A DNA stretch of 64,000 nt from Paenibacillus sp. SYP-B4298. Its GTDB lineage: Bacteria; Bacillota; Bacilli; Paenibacillales; Paenibacillaceae. The DNA lies in NCBI RefSeq assembly GCF_027627475.1, contig NZ_CP115484.1, positions 4,403,501-4,467,500 on the forward strand, read 5' to 3'. The notes beneath the pieces are model-generated. The model was not told the origin of the DNA. It ran no database searches and saw nothing but the letters and a program-made list of their open reading frames with translations. A program made the position numbers and the translations under genes. Each line of letters begins with the position of its first letter. The stretch's first letter is position 1. This document shows, piece by piece, positions 1-8,664 of this stretch.

Positions 1-309
1 TTCCTCATACGCACGCAGCGCAACCATCTCAGCGGAGCTGCCCTGATACAGATGCTCCAGCACGCTCATCTCCGGGTCGAACACCGGGCTTTGCGCCAGC
101 ATCTGGATTCGCACCCGGCTTCCGACTGCAACCCGACCGCTGTCAGGCGGCTCCATACCCGCCACCACCTGGAGCAAGGTCGACTTCCCGGTGCCATTGA
201 CACCGATAATGCCCATTTTGTCGCCTTCCTCCAGACCGAACGTCACATCCTTGAACAGTACCTTTTCCCCATAGGTCTTCGTTATATTCTCCACTGACAG
301 CAGATTCAT
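1..309 (-). CDS. ABC-F family ATPase, N-terminal part (continues off the left edge)
   Basis: The first 103 codons of an ABC-type ATPase are read leftward from an ATG at 309 and run off the window. The translation contains LTKTYGE-like strand 1 (ITKTYGEKVLF), then the Walker A loop GVNGTGKST at about residues 36-44 and the 'LLQVVAGMEPPDSGRV' segment. The lack of membrane segments and the 'GEKVLFKDVTFGLEEGDKMGIIG' opening are typical of soluble ABC-F proteins (Uup/YfmR type), which act on the ribosome. The Walker B, signature motif and second ATPase domain lie outside, so the exact subfamily cannot be told. Confidence 0.85.
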   Translation of the reverse strand, partial: MNLLSVENITKTYGEKVLFKDVTFGLEEGDKMGIIGVNGTGKSTLLQVVAGMEPPDSGRVAVGSRVRIQMLAQSPVFDPEMSVLEHLYQGSSAEMVALRAYEE

Positions 310-481
310 TGGCTCCAATATCCCTTCGCTTGGTCTTCTATGGCTATATTGTAGCATACATTGCCGACCACAGCGCGCCTGCAGATAGAGGGACAGCGCG
401 TCCAGAGGACAGTGTCACCCCCTTAGCGACAGAGCACGCCAAAGAAGAGACCGCCCCATCAGGCGATCCCTTCCTTCACTT

Positions 482-649
482 CTATTCCGCTGCAAGCAGT
501 CGATCCTCCGTGGCGTAGGTGGCACGCAGCTTCCTCTCCGCTTCCAGATGGCTGGCCTGCAACACCAGCTCAGCCTGCTGCGGCTGCTCTGCTCTCTCCA
601 GCTTCTCCCGGGCAATCGATCGGCTTACAACTTCATACAGCATCCCCAC
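482..649 (-). CDS. small protein of unknown function, downstream of flavodoxin
   Basis: A 55-codon reading frame starts at GTG 649, or at ATG 643 in the same frame. An AGGCGG-like ribosome site lies 7 bases before the GTG. The frame begins 12 bases after the flavodoxin stop and on the same strand. The product is highly charged and probably helical (MLYEVVSRSIAREKLERAEQ at its start), with no membrane segment or cysteine. I do not recognise a family. The good ribosome site and tight coupling to the flavodoxin gene make it likely real. Confidence 0.5.
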   Translation of the reverse strand: MGMLYEVVSRSIAREKLERAEQPQQAELVLQASHLEAERKLRATYATEDRLLAAE

Positions 650-661
650 ATTAACACCGCC

Positions 662-1105
662 TTAGGCTAGTGATTCAACGAAGCTCTTGCCGTACTGGAT
701 ACATTCCTCTCGTTCATCTGCGGATGGATTCAATTCAATTTTCAGTCCCTCCAGCACTTTAATTGCTCCGCGTTCCTGCAGCTTCTCTGTCAAGATATCG
801 ACGGCAGCTCCAAACATAGGATATGACGAATCCGCCGACCCGAACACGGCGATTTTTCGGCCTTCCAGATGAATGCCATTCATCTCCTCATAGAAATCCA
901 GAAATTCATCCGGCAATTCGCCGTCTCCCCATGTGTATGCGCCCAGCACAATGCCGTCATATTGCTCCAGCTCGCTGGCGTTGGCGTCCATGACCTCTTT
1001 TACGACCGGCTCTATGCCAGCCGCGCGAATTCCTGCTGTAATGGCATCTGCCATCTCCTCTGTGTTCCCTGACATGCTGGCAAATACGACAATAACTGTA
1101 GACAA
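662..1105 (-). CDS. flavodoxin
   Basis: A 147-residue short-chain flavodoxin, an FMN-binding cytosolic electron carrier. The N-terminal phosphate-binding loop SMSGNTEEMA (residues about 10-19), the isoalloxazine-stacking loop GAYTWGDGELPDEF (about 56-69) and FGSADSSYPMF (about 88-98) are all visible. It starts at TTG 1105 with the ribosome site GAGGAGG. Flavodoxins often replace ferredoxin under iron limitation. A poor Fur-box-like sequence (10 of 14 informative positions) lies at 1169-1183 upstream, and the neighbouring operon has a perfect Fur box, so iron control is plausible but unproven here. Confidence 0.95.
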   Translation of the reverse strand: MSTVIVVFASMSGNTEEMADAITAGIRAAGIEPVVKEVMDANASELEQYDGIVLGAYTWGDGELPDEFLDFYEEMNGIHLEGRKIAVFGSADSSYPMFGAAVDILTEKLQERGAIKVLEGLKIELNPSADEREECIQYGKSFVESLA

Positions 1106-1266
1106 GCTAGCTCCTCCTCAATGCCCCTTAAAATGAAATATGGAATGAACGCCCAAAACTATATATAACAATACTCAATATCAAATAGAACCACGAAGCT
1201 TTAATTAGCGTCTGCCCACCTCGTCAGCAGCCCTTGATGGAACACCATCCTCGCACAGGCAAGCGG

Positions 1267-2058
1267 TCAATTCACCCAACATATCGCCTCTTCTGCGGAC
1301 TTCTCGCAGGAGGGCGCCTCTGCCGGCAAGAGGCTTAATGCCAGCCTCACATAATCCACTGACTGTTGCAGGTGATTAGACGCCGGATGCATGACCTCGC
1401 AGCGTCCGGTAAGCAACGAATAGATCTCGATCCTCTCTGGCAAGCGGGGGAATGCGCTGCTGCAAAAGACCGTCGTATAATGGCAAAATGCGCGCAGCAG
1501 CTCCTCGCTATCATCGACCACATACTTCTGCACAATGTAGCGCTGCCCGTTCCTGAGATCGTCTGCTGTCTCCAGCCGCGAACCGTCCGCGGCACAACCG
1601 TCTTCAACCTCTGCGGACATGACGAGTTGAAAGATCATCGACAGTCTGCGCCGCAACTGAGGATGATGCGTCTCCCACTGCTCAAAACGGAGCAAGGGCT
1701 CATCGCCATGGCGCCCCTCCAGCAGCCGGGCCATCTCGCTGCCCAGCCGCTGGCGAATCTGCACAAAGTGCTCCAGTGAATCGAATGCACCGCAGCGGTT
1801 CGTCCACCTGCGCTCCAGCAGCACCGGTAGTAGCTGCGGGTGCCTTGCTTGCGACGGGAGCGCAAAGTAATCATTGATCGCATGGCTGAGCGCATACTGC
1901 GACAACTGCCGCCAATGCAGCGGACGCAGAGCCCCTGTCGCTGCCCTGGCCTGTCGGCGTTCGCAGCCGTCCGAGACCGCACTGCGCAGCAGCTCCTCCA
2001 GCTTGTAATCCCGTATCGGCTCCATTCTCTTGACCTTCTCCGCTTCCTTAGCGTTCAT
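1267..2058 (-). CDS. protein of unknown function in a Fur-box operon
   Basis: Second gene of a two-gene leftward operon; it overlaps the stop of the upstream propeller-like gene by 11 bases if ATG 2058 is used. ATG 2025, preceded by GGAGAAGG, is an alternative start. About 263 residues, soluble, rich in Arg, Leu and Glu, with no signal peptide. Segments such as WRQLSQYALSHAINDYFALP and RIEIYSLLTGRCEVM weakly recall the helical and late-strand parts of PD-(D/E)XK nuclease folds, but I see no clear catalytic D-ExK set, so I assign no function. Its expression should follow iron starvation through the promoter at 2896-2924. Confidence 0.75.
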   Translation of the reverse strand: MNAKEAEKVKRMEPIRDYKLEELLRSAVSDGCERRQARAATGALRPLHWRQLSQYALSHAINDYFALPSQARHPQLLPVLLERRWTNRCGAFDSLEHFVQIRQRLGSEMARLLEGRHGDEPLLRFEQWETHHPQLRRRLSMIFQLVMSAEVEDGCAADGSRLETADDLRNGQRYIVQKYVVDDSEELLRAFCHYTTVFCSSAFPRLPERIEIYSLLTGRCEVMHPASNHLQQSVDYVRLALSLLPAEAPSCEKSAEEAICWVN

Positions 2059-2860
2059 TGCCCATCGTCTGTACGCCCTCGAACAGTGTGGCCAGATACA
2101 TCTGGTCGCCATCCGTGTCGATGTCTGTCACAGGACAGCCCAGCTTTAACGAGATCAGCGAGATGCGCCCCCCGACAAGACCGAGTCTGTACAGCCCGCG
2201 GTCACAGCAGAGATAGACATCCTTCCCCTTCGTGACGACAGAGAACAGAAATAATCCGTCAAAGCTGAAGGTATGGAAGCCGCCTCTTCCATCCCCCTGC
2301 ATCAGTTCGCCCTGCTCCGTAACACCGATAACCCGCCCGCCGAAGACGGCAAGCGAGGTTACCGCCGCGCCCAGCTTGAATTCCATCCAGTCATCCTCTA
2401 GCCGATCATAGATCGCTACGCCCTGCTCCATCCCGAGTATGATATATTGAGGCAAATAGAGAAAATCATAGACGATCTCATTCGGGAACGCCAGATTATG
2501 CCAGTGGTCGCGCATACCGCTCCAAAAACCATATTGTGTCGCAGCCAGTGAGGTTTTGCCAACCTGACGGAATTGATAGCAGCCGATTGCCAGCGATGAA
2601 GCTTCCCACTGCTCGCCCGTATAATAGAATAAGCCGTTATTGGTGCACGCCGACAACAGCCGCTCCTGCACATACAGACGATTCACATGCGTCTGCGGCG
2701 GCAGCCCCTCCTCCACACGCTCCCAGTTTCCTGATGTATATTTACGCATGACACCTTGTCCCATCGGCGCTGCGATCAATGCGTTCTCGCCAAACACTTT
2801 GACAGATGAAAAATGAAATAATAGCCAATCCTGATCGGCAGGCTTGCCCTCCGTCGCCAA
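2048..2860 (-). CDS. beta-propeller-like protein of unknown function, Fur-controlled
   Basis: A 270-residue soluble protein starting at TTG 2860, with AGGAGGAGG upstream. It consists of about six related beta-rich units, each with a 'G-x-(F/V/L)-x(5,9)-W' pattern: NNGLFYYTGEQWEASSL, YGFWSGMRDHWHNLAF, EQGVAIYDRLEDDWMEFKL and others. This is what a WD40/YCF48-like beta-propeller looks like. There is no signal peptide or catalytic motif. It is the first gene after the Fur-box promoter and is translationally coupled to the next gene. Propellers of this type are usually binding scaffolds; the partner is unknown. Confidence 0.8.
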   Translation of the reverse strand: MATEGKPADQDWLLFHFSSVKVFGENALIAAPMGQGVMRKYTSGNWERVEEGLPPQTHVNRLYVQERLLSACTNNGLFYYTGEQWEASSLAIGCYQFRQVGKTSLAATQYGFWSGMRDHWHNLAFPNEIVYDFLYLPQYIILGMEQGVAIYDRLEDDWMEFKLGAAVTSLAVFGGRVIGVTEQGELMQGDGRGGFHTFSFDGLFLFSVVTKGKDVYLCCDRGLYRLGLVGGRISLISLKLGCPVTDIDTDGDQMYLATLFEGVQTMGNER

Positions 2861-2895
2861 GACGATACCTCCTCCTGAGTAGGTTCATGCTTTAT

Positions 2896-2924
2896 ATTTT
2901 ACTGATAATGATTATCAGTGTCAA
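2896..2924 (-). promoter_or_regulatory. sigma-A promoter with perfect Fur box in the spacer
   Basis: On the minus strand, -35 TTGACA (2924-2919) and -10 TAAAAT (2901-2896) are separated by exactly 17 bases. Positions 2903-2917 inside this spacer read TGATAAT-G-ATTATCA, the complete 7-1-7 Fur consensus known from Bacillus. Iron-loaded Fur bound here would block RNA polymerase. The promoter faces the propeller gene at 2860. Confidence 0.92.
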
Positions 2925-3009
2925 ATTTAATTTCGCCACCACGCCAAAGAACCGGAACCACCGTTGCAGCGGCTGTTCCGGGCAGCTTGAGAAGCTATTG
3001 CTTCACATT

Positions 3010-3258
3010 TTATCGGGGCGGAGCAGGCGGTGCGCCTGACAGCTTTTCGATCTGCGAGCAGATCTCATGCTGCCACCTCGTATCCCCTGTCATGGACGCC
3101 AGCAAGGACAGATTGCGCAGATGAGCCAGCTCGCGGCAATACGAGGCATTCACCGCTAGACAATGCTCCATATCCATCGTCTCCTGGTCGGACAAATCTC
3201 GCGTCCCCTTGAGTGTCCACAGCTCCGCAAGGCGTTCGTGAATCGGCAATATAGCCAC
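3010..3258 (-). CDS. small hypothetical protein (DUF7667-like)
   Basis: An 82-residue protein starting at GTG 3258 after a GGGGGGAG-type ribosome site. The sequence HERLAELWTLKG, then a Cys-containing helix, RNLSLLASMTGD and WQHEICSQIEKL, matches a small helical family I remember from Bacillus and Paenibacillus genomes and phages, which I believe is named DUF7667; this is from memory. Its function is unknown. It is not obviously in the Fur operon, since that promoter lies downstream of its stop. Confidence 0.7.
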   Translation of the reverse strand: MAILPIHERLAELWTLKGTRDLSDQETMDMEHCLAVNASYCRELAHLRNLSLLASMTGDTRWQHEICSQIEKLSGAPPAPPR

Positions 3259-3446
3259 CCTGCTCCCCCCTTTCTCTCCATAGTATTACCAATAGTTTCT
3301 GAATGTAACAGCTTTTTGACCTGCACATGGCTTCTTTTCATGGAATCAGGTATGATAGCATTATTCATGGACATCATGGCTATGCTGAACTCAACAGACA
3401 GATTGCATACCGTTGACATTTACGTTTTGGAGGCTCCGTTATTATT

Positions 3447-4811
3447 ATGAAATTCCGACTTAAACAGGCATCCAACCGGATTACACCCACTCAATTCATC
3501 GTGCTCGGCTATTTACTAGCTGTCATTCTTTCAACAATCATCCTGCGGCTGCCCATCAGTTGGCAAGAGGGTGCTCGCCTCTCCTGGATGGATGCGCTGT
3601 TTACCGCCACGAGTGCTGTCAGCGTAACAGGTCTGAGTGTCGTCGGCACGGCCGATACCTTCAGCGAGTTCGGCAAGATTGCACTGCTGTGCATGTTCCA
3701 GCTTGGGGGCATCGGCATTATGACGCTCGGTGTCTTCCTATGGCTTATACTCGGACGCAATATCAGTCTTTCGTACAGGAAGCTGATCATGGTCGACCAG
3801 AACCGCAATAATCTGTCCGGGCTGGTTATGCTGCTGCGGCTCGTTTTTATCCTGACCCTGATTATTGAAGCTGCAGGCGCCGCGGTGCTGACTGTCTACT
3901 TCAAGCTTGCAGGCATCTATGACGACTGGCTGACTGCCTTCGTCCATAGCGCATTCCATTCGATCTCGGCCTTCACAAATGCGGGCTTTGACATCTATGG
4001 CGACTCGCTGGCTCCGTTCCGGGACGACTATCTCGTGCAGATGGTAACGATGCTGTTAGTGCTGCTGGGAGCGATCGGATTTCCGGTGCTGATCGAGCTG
4101 CGGCAATATTTCTCCAGGCGCAATGAGCAGCGTTATCGCTTCTCCCTGTACACGAAGGTAACGGGCCTGATGTTTCTCATCCTGATTGTCTGCGGGGCTG
4201 CAGGCATCTGGCTGCTGGAGAACAGCCTGTACTTCGCCTCGCTCACCTGGCATGAGAAGCTGTTCTATTCGCTGTTTAATTCTGTCTCTACGCGCAGCGC
4301 CGGGTTCTATACGATGGATATTAATGATTTCAGCATGCCGACGCAGATGCTTCTGTCTGCGCTGATGTTCATCGGCGCCAGTCCATCCAGTGTCGGCGGG
4401 GGTATCCGCACGACCACCTTTGCTGTTATTCTGCTGACGCTCGTCCATTATGCCGCAGGTCGCAGCGAGGTGCGTATCTTCCGCCGCACAGTGAAGCAGG
4501 AGGACATTACCAAGAGCTTCGTCGTCTTCACCGCAGCTACGATGATCGTCATCTCCAGTACGATCCTGCTGGCGTATACCGAGCATAATCATCTACCGCT
4601 CGTCTCGCTCATCTTCGAGGTGTGCTCTGCGTTCGGCACCAGCGGCCTGTCGATGGGCATTACCGATCAACTGACTACCGGTGGCAAATGGGTGCTCATT
4701 CTCATTATGTTCATTGGGCGGATTGGCGTGCTCTCGCTGCTCTTTCTGTTCCGCACCAATCAACGCAAGCAAAATTTCCACTATCCGAAGGAGGACATTA
4801 TTATCGGATAG
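3447..4811 (+). CDS. ktrB: KtrB/TrkH-type potassium uptake channel subunit
   Basis: A 454-residue membrane protein with the four-fold M1-P-M2 repeat of the Trk/Ktr/HKT superfamily. The four P-loops with their selectivity glycines are visible: SAVSVTGLSVVG (about 52-63), SAFTNAGFDIYG (about 173-184), STRSAGFYTM (about 286-295) and SAFGTSGLSMG (about 397-407). It should import K+ (with Na+) at the cytoplasmic membrane and needs a KtrA/KtrC RCK subunit, which is not encoded nearby. The start ATG lies after a GGAGG that is rather far away (13 bases). A strong hairpin follows at 4905-4944. Confidence 0.93.
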   Translation: MKFRLKQASNRITPTQFIVLGYLLAVILSTIILRLPISWQEGARLSWMDALFTATSAVSVTGLSVVGTADTFSEFGKIALLCMFQLGGIGIMTLGVFLWLILGRNISLSYRKLIMVDQNRNNLSGLVMLLRLVFILTLIIEAAGAAVLTVYFKLAGIYDDWLTAFVHSAFHSISAFTNAGFDIYGDSLAPFRDDYLVQMVTMLLVLLGAIGFPVLIELRQYFSRRNEQRYRFSLYTKVTGLMFLILIVCGAAGIWLLENSLYFASLTWHEKLFYSLFNSVSTRSAGFYTMDINDFSMPTQMLLSALMFIGASPSSVGGGIRTTTFAVILLTLVHYAAGRSEVRIFRRTVKQEDITKSFVVFTAATMIVISSTILLAYTEHNHLPLVSLIFEVCSAFGTSGLSMGITDQLTTGGKWVLILIMFIGRIGVLSLLFLFRTNQRKQNFHYPKEDIIIG

Positions 4812-4904
4812 TGGAGAGCTTCCGCGCAACCTGGAGGGACTCAAGCCGATCCTATCATTCTCCTGATGATGGCTACCGGCGTGACCGGATTATTGCGCAC
4901 GTCG

Positions 4905-4944
4905 AACAAGCTTGTTGCAGCACCGGGGCTGCAACAAGCTTGTT
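4905..4944 (+). terminator. hairpin terminator after ktrB
   Basis: A perfect 17-bp inverted repeat (arms 4905-4921 and 4928-4944, loop of 6) lies about 90 bases after the ktrB stop and ends in TTGTTTG. The U-tract is poor, so termination is likely but the hairpin may be partly protective. Confidence 0.7.
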
Positions 4945-4972
4945 TGCATCTTCCACTCCTCAAGGTATACTA

Positions 4973-5133
4973 GGTCGTGTCTGAAAACCCGTTCAAGGGC
5001 ATCTCTCCCCGCCTTTTCGCCCCATGCTGCGTTGCTTTTTCTTGACGTACCCCCGGTACGCCTGCGAAAAAGCGCCTTGCCTGGAACGAAAATTCGGCCA
5101 GATCTGTTCCGTTCAGAGTTTTCAGACACGCCC
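4973..5133. repeat. MITE-like element, copy 1
   Basis: A 161-bp non-coding element with near-identical terminal inverted repeats (GGTCGTGTCTGAAAAC on the left, GTTTTCAGACACGCCC on the right) and a TA on each side (4971-4972 and 5134-5135), as expected for a TA target-site duplication. It is almost identical to 19127-19288. The interior can pair along most of its length. It has no transposase, so it must be moved by an autonomous relative elsewhere. Tc1/mariner-IS630 type transposases make TA duplications. Confidence 0.88.
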
Positions 5134-5397
5134 TAACAATATTAACGATACCTGATGTTATCTGCTCGTGCTGCAAGGATAGAACAGCTGTGAGGCAACG
5201 GATGCTGGTGCGTTATGCAGCTCTCTCGCTCCAACTGCTGCCTCTCTTGTGAGAGCGCTACCGCTCTCTGGAACGCTCCTCCTGTGCCCCTGGGCCAAGC
5301 AAGCAGACTCTTCGCCAGCAAATACGGGGCAAGAGCAACCCGTACCCTAGTTGTCGATTGCGGCGCGGCATGACAGACGGTGAAAGGAGAACGACAA

Positions 5398-5730
5398 TTG
5401 TCTGCCAATAACTATGTTCCCAAGGAGCCTGTCGTCATAGAGTGCAATGTGGAGAAAACATTGGAGGTATTAAGCGGTAAATGGGCCTTTCTCGTGCTGC
5501 GCGAGCTGTTCTGCGGAACGAGGCGCTTCGCCGAGCTTCAGCGCTCCATCCCCGAGGTCAGCCCCCGCGCGCTCACCACGACGCTGCGCCACCTGGAGGA
5601 GAAAGGGGTGCTGGAGCGTGAGGTATTCCCTACTGTTCCCGTAACGGTCGAATATACGCTGACCCCCAAGGGGCAAGACCTGCACAATATATTGAAGGAA
5701 ATGAAGCTCTGGGCAGCCCGCTGGACGTAG
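5398..5730 (+). CDS. HxlR family winged-helix transcriptional regulator
   Basis: About 110 residues. The family hallmark is complete: a conserved Cys (VIECNVEKTLEVLSGKW), the recognition region FAELQRSIPEVSPRALTTTLRHLEEKGVLER, and a wing ending VEYTLTPKG. HxlR proteins are dimeric DNA-binding regulators of redox, aldehyde or catabolic genes. I chose TTG 5398 because AAAGGAGA lies 7 bases upstream; a GTG at 5380 in the same frame overlaps that ribosome site and would have none of its own. No obvious target gene is adjacent, so the regulon is unknown. Confidence 0.92.
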   Translation: MSANNYVPKEPVVIECNVEKTLEVLSGKWAFLVLRELFCGTRRFAELQRSIPEVSPRALTTTLRHLEEKGVLEREVFPTVPVTVEYTLTPKGQDLHNILKEMKLWAARWT

Positions 5731-5925
5731 CTGTAGCTGCCACTCAGTCACTCCCGAGCGTGCGCATGTACGAGCCCAGTTTGGATGGCTAAGCGATGCG
5801 CGACGCGCGCCTTGGCATTATGGCGCTACGGCATAGGCTACGTTCCGGTTTGCCAGGCCGCGCTATGGAGCAGCCTGAGCCTATCTATCCCCATTCTCGC
5901 CTAACGGCAACACCCCCAATGGCAC

Positions 5926-5957
5926 AGAAAGCAGCAGGCAACCGCCTGCTGCTTTCT
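5926..5957. terminator. bidirectional hairpin terminator between hxlR and the PBP gene
   Basis: A perfect 14-bp stem (5926-5939 and 5944-5957) with a 4-base loop AACC sits between two convergent genes. It has TTTCTT on the plus side and AGAAA-rich flank on the other, so it can serve both. Confidence 0.75.
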
Positions 5958-6058
5958 TGTGCTCCGATCGAATACGGGGTTGAATGCGCGGTATCGCCTC
6001 CGGGCAGCAGACTGATCTTGCCCGAGCGTTGCTCGCCTGTCCTTAAATCCTCTGCGGC

Positions 6059-8338
6059 TTACTGCGCCCCGGGAGCAGACTGGCCGCTGGCCGTACCAGC
6101 AGTTCCTGGGACATTCGTCGTACTCTGACCGTTGGCGCTGCCATCCGCAGTGCTCTGTTGCCCGCCCGTTCCCTGCTCTCCGTCAGCGCCTGCCGCGCTG
6201 CCCGCATCGGCCGCTCCATCAGACTGCTTGCGTGTCGGGTTTTTGGGCGTGCCGGTCAAGCCGATCTCATCATCATACGCATCGAATATTTGCCGTGCGA
6301 TCGGCGCCGCGCCCAAGCCGCCATAGCCGCCATCCGGCACGACCACCGCCACCGCCAGCACCGGATTGTCCGCTGGCGCGTAGGCGATGAAGACCGCATT
6401 CTCCACCCGCTTGCGCTTGCCTACGTCCTGCTGGGACGTTCCTGTCTTCCGGTTGAAGCTATACGGGAATCCATTAAAGCCCTGGACAGACACCTGGGAC
6501 ATCCCCCGTTCGATTACCTCCCAATACGCATCTGGAATATCGACCTCATTGAGCACCTCGGGCGTATAGCCCTGCACCAGATTGCCCTTGGCATCACGAA
6601 TCTCATTGACGAATTGCGGCTTCATCCGTTTGCCGCGGTTCGCCAGCATGGTCGTATATTGCGCAAGCTGCAGTGCCGTGTATCGCCCCTGCTGACCGAA
6701 GGAAGCGAAGACGAGCGCCGCCTGGGCGCTGCCGCTGCTCTCGCTGAAGTAGTCCTTAACGCCCTTGGACTCGTTCGGCAGTCCGCTGCCGGTCAGCACG
6801 CCGAGCCCAAATTGCTCCATGTACCGATCCCAGATCTGCAGCCCCTCATCCCCCGGCTTCATGTACAGCCGGTTGCCAATCATCTCCGACATAAAGGCGT
6901 TGGAGGATTGTTTAATAGCTTCCCATGGTCTTAATAGTCCGTTAGCCTTGTTGCCCGCGTTGGAGACACTCGTCTTGTGACCCTCGCGCCCGAAGTAGAA
7001 CGCTCCGCGGTCGTAGTAGGTCGACTGCGGGGTGAACAGCTTCTCATTCAGCCCGAGCAGCACCGTCAGCGGCTTCTGTGTCGAGCCCAGGTAAACGAGA
7101 GACGAGGGATGGTTCTTGACCTCATTCGGGTCTTCATAATAAGGCATCGAGGTGCGGATGGTGCCGTTATTAATAAAGTATTGCAGATATTCAGACTGCT
7201 CCTTCGTAATGGTGCTCTGCCACACATTCGGATCATAGTCCGGCATGCTCGCCATCGCTACAACCTTGCCTGTCTTGACCTCCATCGCCACAGCGTAGCC
7301 GGTGCGCGCATATTTGGCACGCTCGCGCGGGTTGGAGGAGGTGCGAATCTTCTCCAGATGGTTCATTATCGCTTCTTCTGCCCGGAGCTGGACATTTTTG
7401 TCGATGGTCAGGAACAGGTTATTGCCCTTCTCTGGCGCAGTGAACTCCATCGGACCGATAATCCGGTTCATGCTGTCGACCGGGTAGCGCTTGACACCAT
7501 TCTTGCCGCGCAGCTCATCCTGATACATCAGCTCCAGCCCGTCATAGCCGACCCGTTCCTTATCCAGATACTGGTCAACCGGGTCGCGTGTGGAATTCTG
7601 CTGCTTGATTTCCTGATATTTCGTCAGGCCATTCTGCTCCTGATACAATGCATTAAAGCCCTTCATGTAGCCGACGAGCTGCACGGCCACCGTATCCTCG
7701 CTGTAGTGACGGATACTCTCCTCGATGATGTCCACTCCAGGGTACAGATCGGCATTCTCCATGAAATAGGCAATCTCTTCCTCGTTCACGCCGGCCTTGA
7801 TCCGACGCGGCTCGAAGACATAGGTAATTCTGCCCTTGATGTCCATCAGCTCATAGATTTTCTCCGCCGTCAGGTGCTCGCTGCTTGCCCCGTTAGCCTC
7901 GCTGCTGCCATCCTCTCCACCACTGGAATTTCCTGCGCTGCCGCTCGCGGCATCTTGGCCGTCCATGGCTTTGCTTGCGTTGCCCAGCTCCTCGAATGCC
8001 GCAGCCAAATGCCTGGCCATCTCGCGCGCACTATCCTCTGTGGTGTCAGGCTGAATGGTGTAATAGAGCGATTGCGTGGACGTCGAATAAGCGATTGGCT
8101 CACTATTCAGATCATAGATATTGCCCCGAATGGGCGGAATTTTGACATAGCGGGTGCCGATGCTGGTTACCTTCGCCCTCAGCTCGGGTCCCTCAACAAA
8201 CTGTAGAACGGCAAGACGAACGATGAGTACAGAGAATACAAAAAAAGTGAGGAAAAAGAATATATTTAAACGAAAGGAAAAGCTTCGTCGATTGGCAATA
8301 TCACGTTTTTTCTGCTCCTCAGAGCGCAATGGCTGCAT
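6059..8338 (-). CDS. class B penicillin-binding protein, PBP2 type transpeptidase
   Basis: A 759-residue monofunctional transpeptidase that cross-links peptidoglycan on the outer face of the membrane. It has a single N-terminal anchor (about residues 22-45), a dimerisation domain with the RGNIYDLN motif (71-78), and a transpeptidase domain with the three active-site motifs STQK (419-422, catalytic Ser419), SSN (478-480) and KTG (631-633). Two low-complexity Ala/Ser/Gly/Gln stretches, at about 122-155 and the last 60 residues, look like flexible insertions. The closest Bacillus relatives by layout are PbpA/PbpH, the rod-elongation PBP2 group. Start ATG 8338 follows GGGAGG. Confidence 0.92.
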   Translation of the reverse strand: MQPLRSEEQKKRDIANRRSFSFRLNIFFFLTFFVFSVLIVRLAVLQFVEGPELRAKVTSIGTRYVKIPPIRGNIYDLNSEPIAYSTSTQSLYYTIQPDTTEDSAREMARHLAAAFEELGNASKAMDGQDAASGSAGNSSGGEDGSSEANGASSEHLTAEKIYELMDIKGRITYVFEPRRIKAGVNEEEIAYFMENADLYPGVDIIEESIRHYSEDTVAVQLVGYMKGFNALYQEQNGLTKYQEIKQQNSTRDPVDQYLDKERVGYDGLELMYQDELRGKNGVKRYPVDSMNRIIGPMEFTAPEKGNNLFLTIDKNVQLRAEEAIMNHLEKIRTSSNPRERAKYARTGYAVAMEVKTGKVVAMASMPDYDPNVWQSTITKEQSEYLQYFINNGTIRTSMPYYEDPNEVKNHPSSLVYLGSTQKPLTVLLGLNEKLFTPQSTYYDRGAFYFGREGHKTSVSNAGNKANGLLRPWEAIKQSSNAFMSEMIGNRLYMKPGDEGLQIWDRYMEQFGLGVLTGSGLPNESKGVKDYFSESSGSAQAALVFASFGQQGRYTALQLAQYTTMLANRGKRMKPQFVNEIRDAKGNLVQGYTPEVLNEVDIPDAYWEVIERGMSQVSVQGFNGFPYSFNRKTGTSQQDVGKRKRVENAVFIAYAPADNPVLAVAVVVPDGGYGGLGAAPIARQIFDAYDDEIGLTGTPKNPTRKQSDGAADAGSAAGADGEQGTGGQQSTADGSANGQSTTNVPGTAGTASGQSAPGAQ

Positions 8339-8561
8339 GTTCCTTGGTACCTCCCTAACCTGTAAAGCTGTCTACTCCAGTATAAAGTAAATCGCCGTGA
8401 ACATCCACTCTATACCGTTAATCGTCCTCATGTTCTGAAAATACCTATAACGACCCTGTTTGTTGTATCACAGCAGCAAAGAGCAACACAGGTTACTAGC
8501 TTGCTCCCCTCCCTATAGAATAGTAGTCGCTCTGGGTCAGAAACATGCCTTCACGCATGAC

Positions 8562-8618
8562 AAAAACCCGAGTAAGGCATGCAATCCTCTCGATCAGATC
8601 GCCATGCCTCACTCGGGT
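8562..8618 (-). terminator. rho-independent terminator after the KDPG aldolase gene
   Basis: On the minus strand, ACCCGAGTGAGGCATG pairs with CATGCCTTACTCGGGT, which is followed by a run of T (8566-8562). The long loop contains a GATCTGATC sequence. Confidence 0.85.
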
Positions 8619-8664
8619 ATGCGTTGGTTGTCCTGCTCCATCCTAAGGAATGGAGTTAACAGGC

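Noticed and set aside
1169..1183. Second Fur box upstream of flavodoxin
   Set aside because: Only 10 of 14 informative positions match; too weak to call alone.
6977..8206. Long 409-codon plus-strand frame opposite the PBP gene
   Set aside because: Antisense shadow: wholly inside the PBP2 gene, with low-complexity content and no ribosome site.
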